DNA of 9,965 bases from assembly GCA_023132995.1 (NCBI GenBank), contig JAGLXI010000110.1, forward strand, positions 1-9,965, given 5' to 3'. The notes beneath the pieces were generated by a model, which made no database searches, was not told where the DNA came from, and saw only the letters and a list, made by a program, of their open reading frames with translations. The DNA comes from Candidatus Zixiibacteriota bacterium (lineage in GTDB: Bacteria > Zixibacteria > MSB-5A5 > GN15 > FEB-12). Below, in pieces: positions 7,340-9,965 of the stretch. The position numbers and the translations under genes are program-made. Position 1 is the stretch's first letter. The number at the start of each line of letters is the position of its first letter.

Positions 7340-8271
7340 GAGCTTGCAGAATATCGTACTACGGGATGGCGCTGGCGCTGGTTTTCGCGATGCTTGCAGG
7401 GGGATGCGGCGGTTCCAAATCGCTGTCCCGGATGACCGCCCGCGAGTTGTTTGAGGAGGGGCGCACGGCCTATGAAAAGGAGAAATACTTCAAGGCCATC
7501 GAGATCCTCGAAAGCTGCGTTTACAACTACCCCGGTGAGACTATCGTCGACACCGCTCAATACTATCTGGCGCTGGCTTACTTTGGCAATGGGGATTACG
7601 AGGTGGCCCAGGTGGAATTCAACAGGCTGGCTCTCAACTACCCGGCCAGCGTCTATTTTGAGAACGCCATTTTCATGAGGGCAGTCTGCCATTTCGAGGG
7701 CACCCCGTCTCACTATGGGCTCGACCAGGCGGAGCTTCAAACCGCCATCAAGGAGTTTGAGGATTTCACCATTGATTTCCCCGAAAGTGACGTTGCCGAG
7801 GACGCCCGAAAATACCTGCTGGTGGCCAGGACCCGTCTGGCGCGGAAATGCTATGAAAGCGGTGTTATGTACGACCGCATCGGGGCGTATGAAGCCGCCA
7901 GGATATATTTCCAGCGCGTTATCGATGATTACACCGATACTGAATTCGCCCCCCTTGCGACCTACCAGTATGCCTGCATGGATTTCAAGCTGGAGGAATT
8001 CGACGCAGCGCGCGGGAAGTTCGAGGACTTTTTCGCTGTTTTTCCGGATCATGAACTTGCCACTCAGGCCGTCGAGAAAGCTGTCGTGGCGGCTTTCAAA
8101 AGCGGTGAAGCGGCCTTCAAAAGTGGCGACTACACACTTGCGCAGCAGAAGCTGGAGTTGTTCAAAAGGGATTTCCCGAACAATGAACTGACTGAAAAAG
8201 CGGACTACTACCTGGACAAGATAACCTCGGCGACTGCCGACAGCGTACAGGTGGAGAATGCCAGCTCCTGA
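7336..8271 (+). CDS. bamD: Outer membrane assembly lipoprotein BamD (YfiO/ComL family)
   Basis: A 311-residue TPR lipoprotein; BamD is an essential partner of BamA in folding beta-barrel proteins into the outer membrane. Seen: a lipoprotein signal peptide with basic n-region (R2, R5), hydrophobic MALALVFAML at 11-20 and a lipobox-like AGGC with C24 as lipidated residue. TPR motifs follow, including LFEEGRTAYEKEKYFKAIEI near 38-57, YYLALAYFGNGDYEVAQVEF near 76-95, a family-typical GLDQAELQTAI segment at 128-138 and YDRIGAYEAARIYFQRVI near 179-196. An extra TPR-like stretch lies near 250-282, making it longer than the E. coli protein (245). The TTG start overlaps the upstream stop as TTGA and has AAGGAGG 10 nt before it; starting at ATG 7366 would remove the charged n-region. 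The 3' end overlaps nadD by 14 nt. A 21-bp tandem repeat lies at 8089-8130. Confidence 0.9.
   Translation: MRACRISYYGMALALVFAMLAGGCGGSKSLSRMTARELFEEGRTAYEKEKYFKAIEILESCVYNYPGETIVDTAQYYLALAYFGNGDYEVAQVEFNRLALNYPASVYFENAIFMRAVCHFEGTPSHYGLDQAELQTAIKEFEDFTIDFPESDVAEDARKYLLVARTRLARKCYESGVMYDRIGAYEAARIYFQRVIDDYTDTEFAPLATYQYACMDFKLEEFDAARGKFEDFFAVFPDHELATQAVEKAVVAAFKSGEAAFKSGDYTLAQQKLELFKRDFPNNELTEKADYYLDKITSATADSVQVENASS
8089..8130 (+). repeat. Two-copy 21-bp tandem repeat within bamD
   Basis: Copies at 8089-8109 and 8110-8130 match at 17 of 21 bases and encode AAFKSGE and AAFKSGD. Three of the four differences are synonymous third positions; the fourth changes Glu to Asp. It falls in the C-terminal TPR-like region, which this protein has in addition to the E. 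coli length. It may be an old in-frame duplication or TPR helix periodicity that looks repeated. Confidence 0.8.
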
Positions 8272-8866
8272 AAACGGCGGCGCATGGGGGATTCTGGGAG
8301 GATCGTTCGATCCGGTACACCTTGGCCATCTCAATTTATCTTCGGAGATTCGCTCGAAGGCCGGTCTCGACGGGGTGCTGCTCGTCCCTGCCTTCCGGCA
8401 CCCGCTCAAGGAAGCGTGTCACGCCTCGTTTGAACAACGGGTTGAGATGCTCACGCTGGCCGCCGCCGGTTGTGATTACCTAGTTGTCAGCGAAATCGAA
8501 AAGGAGCAAGATCTCCCGGGATACACCCTAAGCACCGTGCGAGCATTGAAGAAGGCGTTTCCAATGGCAGTGTTCAGCTTTCTTATCGGGGAGGACAACC
8601 TGGTCGAGCTTAACCGGTGGCATAAGCCGGACGAAATCCTGGCCGAGGTGCCGGTTCTGGTCGGCGTCCGGCCGCCCGGCAATTTCACTGAAGGAGCGAA
8701 CCACCGGTGGTCGGACCGGGTGCGGATGATCGAAACATCTCCCCTTGAGGCATCCTCGACGCGGGTACGCGAACTGACCGGCAAAGGAGCTCCATCCGGA
8801 CAGCTCCAACGGTTGATCCCGGAACCTGTCAGGCAGTATATCGCTGCAAAAGGTCTGTATCAATGA
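8258..8866 (+). CDS. nadD: Nicotinate-nucleotide adenylyltransferase NadD
   Basis: A 202-residue cytoplasmic enzyme that makes nicotinic acid adenine dinucleotide from nicotinate mononucleotide and ATP, the step before NAD synthetase. The length fits the family (about 190-215). Seen: the nucleotidyltransferase motif GGSFDPVHLGHL at residues 14-25, with the HxGH pair that binds ATP phosphates; a Rossmann-like core including FLIGEDNLVELNRWHKPDEI near 108-127; and the C-terminal SSTRVR at 166-171, matching the family ISSTxIR motif except that the leading Ile is Ala. The ATG at 8258 lies inside bamD, with a 14-nt overlap; GGAG at 8253-8256 is too close to be an ideal RBS, and upstream AGGTGG at 8249-8254 is the alternative. 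Its stop overlaps polA as ATGA. The cluster context differs from the common nadD-rsfS arrangement, as no rsfS follows here. Confidence 0.95.
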   Translation: MPAPENGGAWGILGGSFDPVHLGHLNLSSEIRSKAGLDGVLLVPAFRHPLKEACHASFEQRVEMLTLAAAGCDYLVVSEIEKEQDLPGYTLSTVRALKKAFPMAVFSFLIGEDNLVELNRWHKPDEILAEVPVLVGVRPPGNFTEGANHRWSDRVRMIETSPLEASSTRVRELTGKGAPSGQLQRLIPEPVRQYIAAKGLYQ

Positions 8867-9965
8867 ACCGGCCCCGGCAGACTGTATTCCTGGTCGACGG
8901 CTCGGCCTTTTTCTACCGCGCCTATTATGCCTTCATACGTAACCCACTGATCAACTCCAAGGGGGAGAACACGTCGGCCACCTTTGGATTTGTCAATTCC
9001 TTGCTTAAGATCATCAAGGACGAGCACCCGGACTACTTAGCAGTCGTGTTTGACACCAGGGAGCCGACCTTCCGTCACAAGATGTACGATGAGTACAAAT
9101 CGACCCGGGCCAAAATGCCGGATGACCTGGTCGAACAATTGCCCCGCATTCACCAGGCGGTCGAATCACTAAGCATCGCCTCATTTGAGATGGCCGGGTA
9201 CGAGGCTGACGACATCATCGGAACTATGGCCAGACTGGCCGAAAAGGCCGGGTACGAGGTCTGGTGTGTCACCGGCGACAAGGACTTCTACCAGCTTGTC
9301 AGTGAGAATGTTGGAATCTACAACCATGGGCGGGCCTCGGAGAAGCCGGAACGTATGGGTTGCGAGGAAGTGGTCGCGAAGTTCGGCGTAAAGCCTGAAC
9401 TTGTAATAGATAAACTGGCCCTGATGGGCGACAGTTCCGACAACGTACCCGGTGTGCCCGGAGTCGGGCCGAAGACGGCCGACAAACTGCTGGCGCAACT
9501 CGGCTCGCTGGACGGTGTCCTGGCTCGCCACAGTGAAATTGCCGCTAAAGGGTTGCGTGAGAAGATCGCGACAAGTGCCGATATTGCAGAACTTTCCCGG
9601 AAGCTCGTTACAATCGACACCAACGTCCCAATACAGTTTGAACTTGGGGACTTGAAGCGGCATGGGTTTGACTATGATAAAGTCAAGAGCCTCTTTCTGG
9701 AATTGGAGTTCACTTCGCTGCTCAAGCAGGTTCTTCCGGAAGCGGAGGCGCCTGCCGAACAATTGGCATCTGCCGAACGTCCGCGGCAGGTGGAATACCG
9801 GACGGTCGCCTCGATTCAGGAATTGAAAGCCCTTGTCGCCAAGCTGTCGCAACGGAAGGAGGTAGCCGTTGACACCGAGACTACCTCGTTGAACACACTC
9901 GAGGCCGACCTGGTCGGTGTTTCTCTTTGCGCCGAGGTGGGTGTGGCCTATTACGTTCCGTTGGG
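8863..9965 (+). CDS. polA: DNA polymerase I, N-terminal part, 3' end outside window
   Basis: The frame is open from ATG 8863 to the window edge, giving about 367 residues of a protein usually about 900 long. PolA removes RNA primers and fills gaps in replication and repair. Seen: a 5'-nuclease (FEN-like) domain with FLVDGSAFFYRAYYAF at residues 9-24, VFDTREPTFRH near 62-72, KSTRAKMPDDL near 79-89, the metal-binding YEADDIIG near 113-120 and VTGDKDFYQL near 135-144; then a helix-hairpin-helix region with LMGDSSDNVPGVPGVGPKTA near 187-206; then a 3'-5' exonuclease domain beginning near 313. Exo motif I is intact as VDTET, with D337 and E339, so proofreading is predicted, unlike Taq polymerase, but the other exo motifs and the polymerase domain are beyond the edge. 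The start overlaps nadD's stop (ATGA), indicating coupling. Confidence is high for family and start. Confidence 0.96.
   Translation, partial: MNRPRQTVFLVDGSAFFYRAYYAFIRNPLINSKGENTSATFGFVNSLLKIIKDEHPDYLAVVFDTREPTFRHKMYDEYKSTRAKMPDDLVEQLPRIHQAVESLSIASFEMAGYEADDIIGTMARLAEKAGYEVWCVTGDKDFYQLVSENVGIYNHGRASEKPERMGCEEVVAKFGVKPELVIDKLALMGDSSDNVPGVPGVGPKTADKLLAQLGSLDGVLARHSEIAAKGLREKIATSADIAELSRKLVTIDTNVPIQFELGDLKRHGFDYDKVKSLFLELEFTSLLKQVLPEAEAPAEQLASAERPRQVEYRTVASIQELKALVAKLSQRKEVAVDTETTSLNTLEADLVGVSLCAEVGVAYYVPL

Noticed and set aside
7327..8409. A 360-residue antisense open frame covering bamD
   Set aside because: It lies opposite a gene with clear BamD features, has no recognisable motif and no supported start. 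High G+C codon use on the + strand readily creates such shadows.
9181..9852. A 223-residue antisense frame opposite polA
   Set aside because: PolA nuclease and exonuclease motifs are continuous on the + strand through this region.
1..9965. CRISPR arrays, tRNA genes, insertion sequences or phage genes
   Set aside because: No spaced direct repeats, cloverleaf-like sequences, transposase motifs or terminal inverted repeats were seen by eye; nearly all of the window is explained by housekeeping genes.

Overview
The window is a densely coded housekeeping stretch from a Gram-negative (diderm) bacterium of moderate to moderately high G+C. LptD, LolA and BamD genes require an outer membrane with lipopolysaccharide and lipoprotein transport. 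The divergent but recognisable LptD and LolA, together with the gene order, suggest an FCB-allied or similar poorly cultured lineage such as Zixibacteria. That placement is inference and needs a marker tree. All confident genes are on the + strand, and I see no mobile element, tRNA, rRNA or CRISPR.

Layout: (1) 1-1881 is the 3' part of an lptD/OstA-type gene, entering from outside the window. (2) 1882-2019 is a leader with possible promoter elements, followed by a short HU-family gene (2020-2295) and a near-perfect intrinsic terminator (2320-2348). (3) A tight seven-gene series then starts at 2404: ftsK, a lolA-like gene, rimO, a membrane-anchored lytic transglycosylase, bamD, nadD and polA. 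PolA runs off the right edge at 9965. Junctions in the series are +27, +1, +3, -4, -14 and -4 nt, so co-transcription with translational coupling is likely. No terminator is visible inside the series.

Functionally the window mixes chromosome maintenance (HU, FtsK, DNA polymerase I), outer membrane assembly (LptD, LolA, BamD), peptidoglycan remodelling (SLT), ribosome modification (RimO) and NAD synthesis (NadD). This reads as a growth and division cluster. ftsK next to lolA is also the arrangement in E. coli.

I did not find a convincing undescribed system. The items most worth a second look are the TTG start of bamD overlapping the upstream stop, a 21-bp tandem duplication inside bamD, a possibly leaderless ftsK, the anchored transglycosylase lodged between rimO and bamD, and the internal beta-signal-like motif in LptD.
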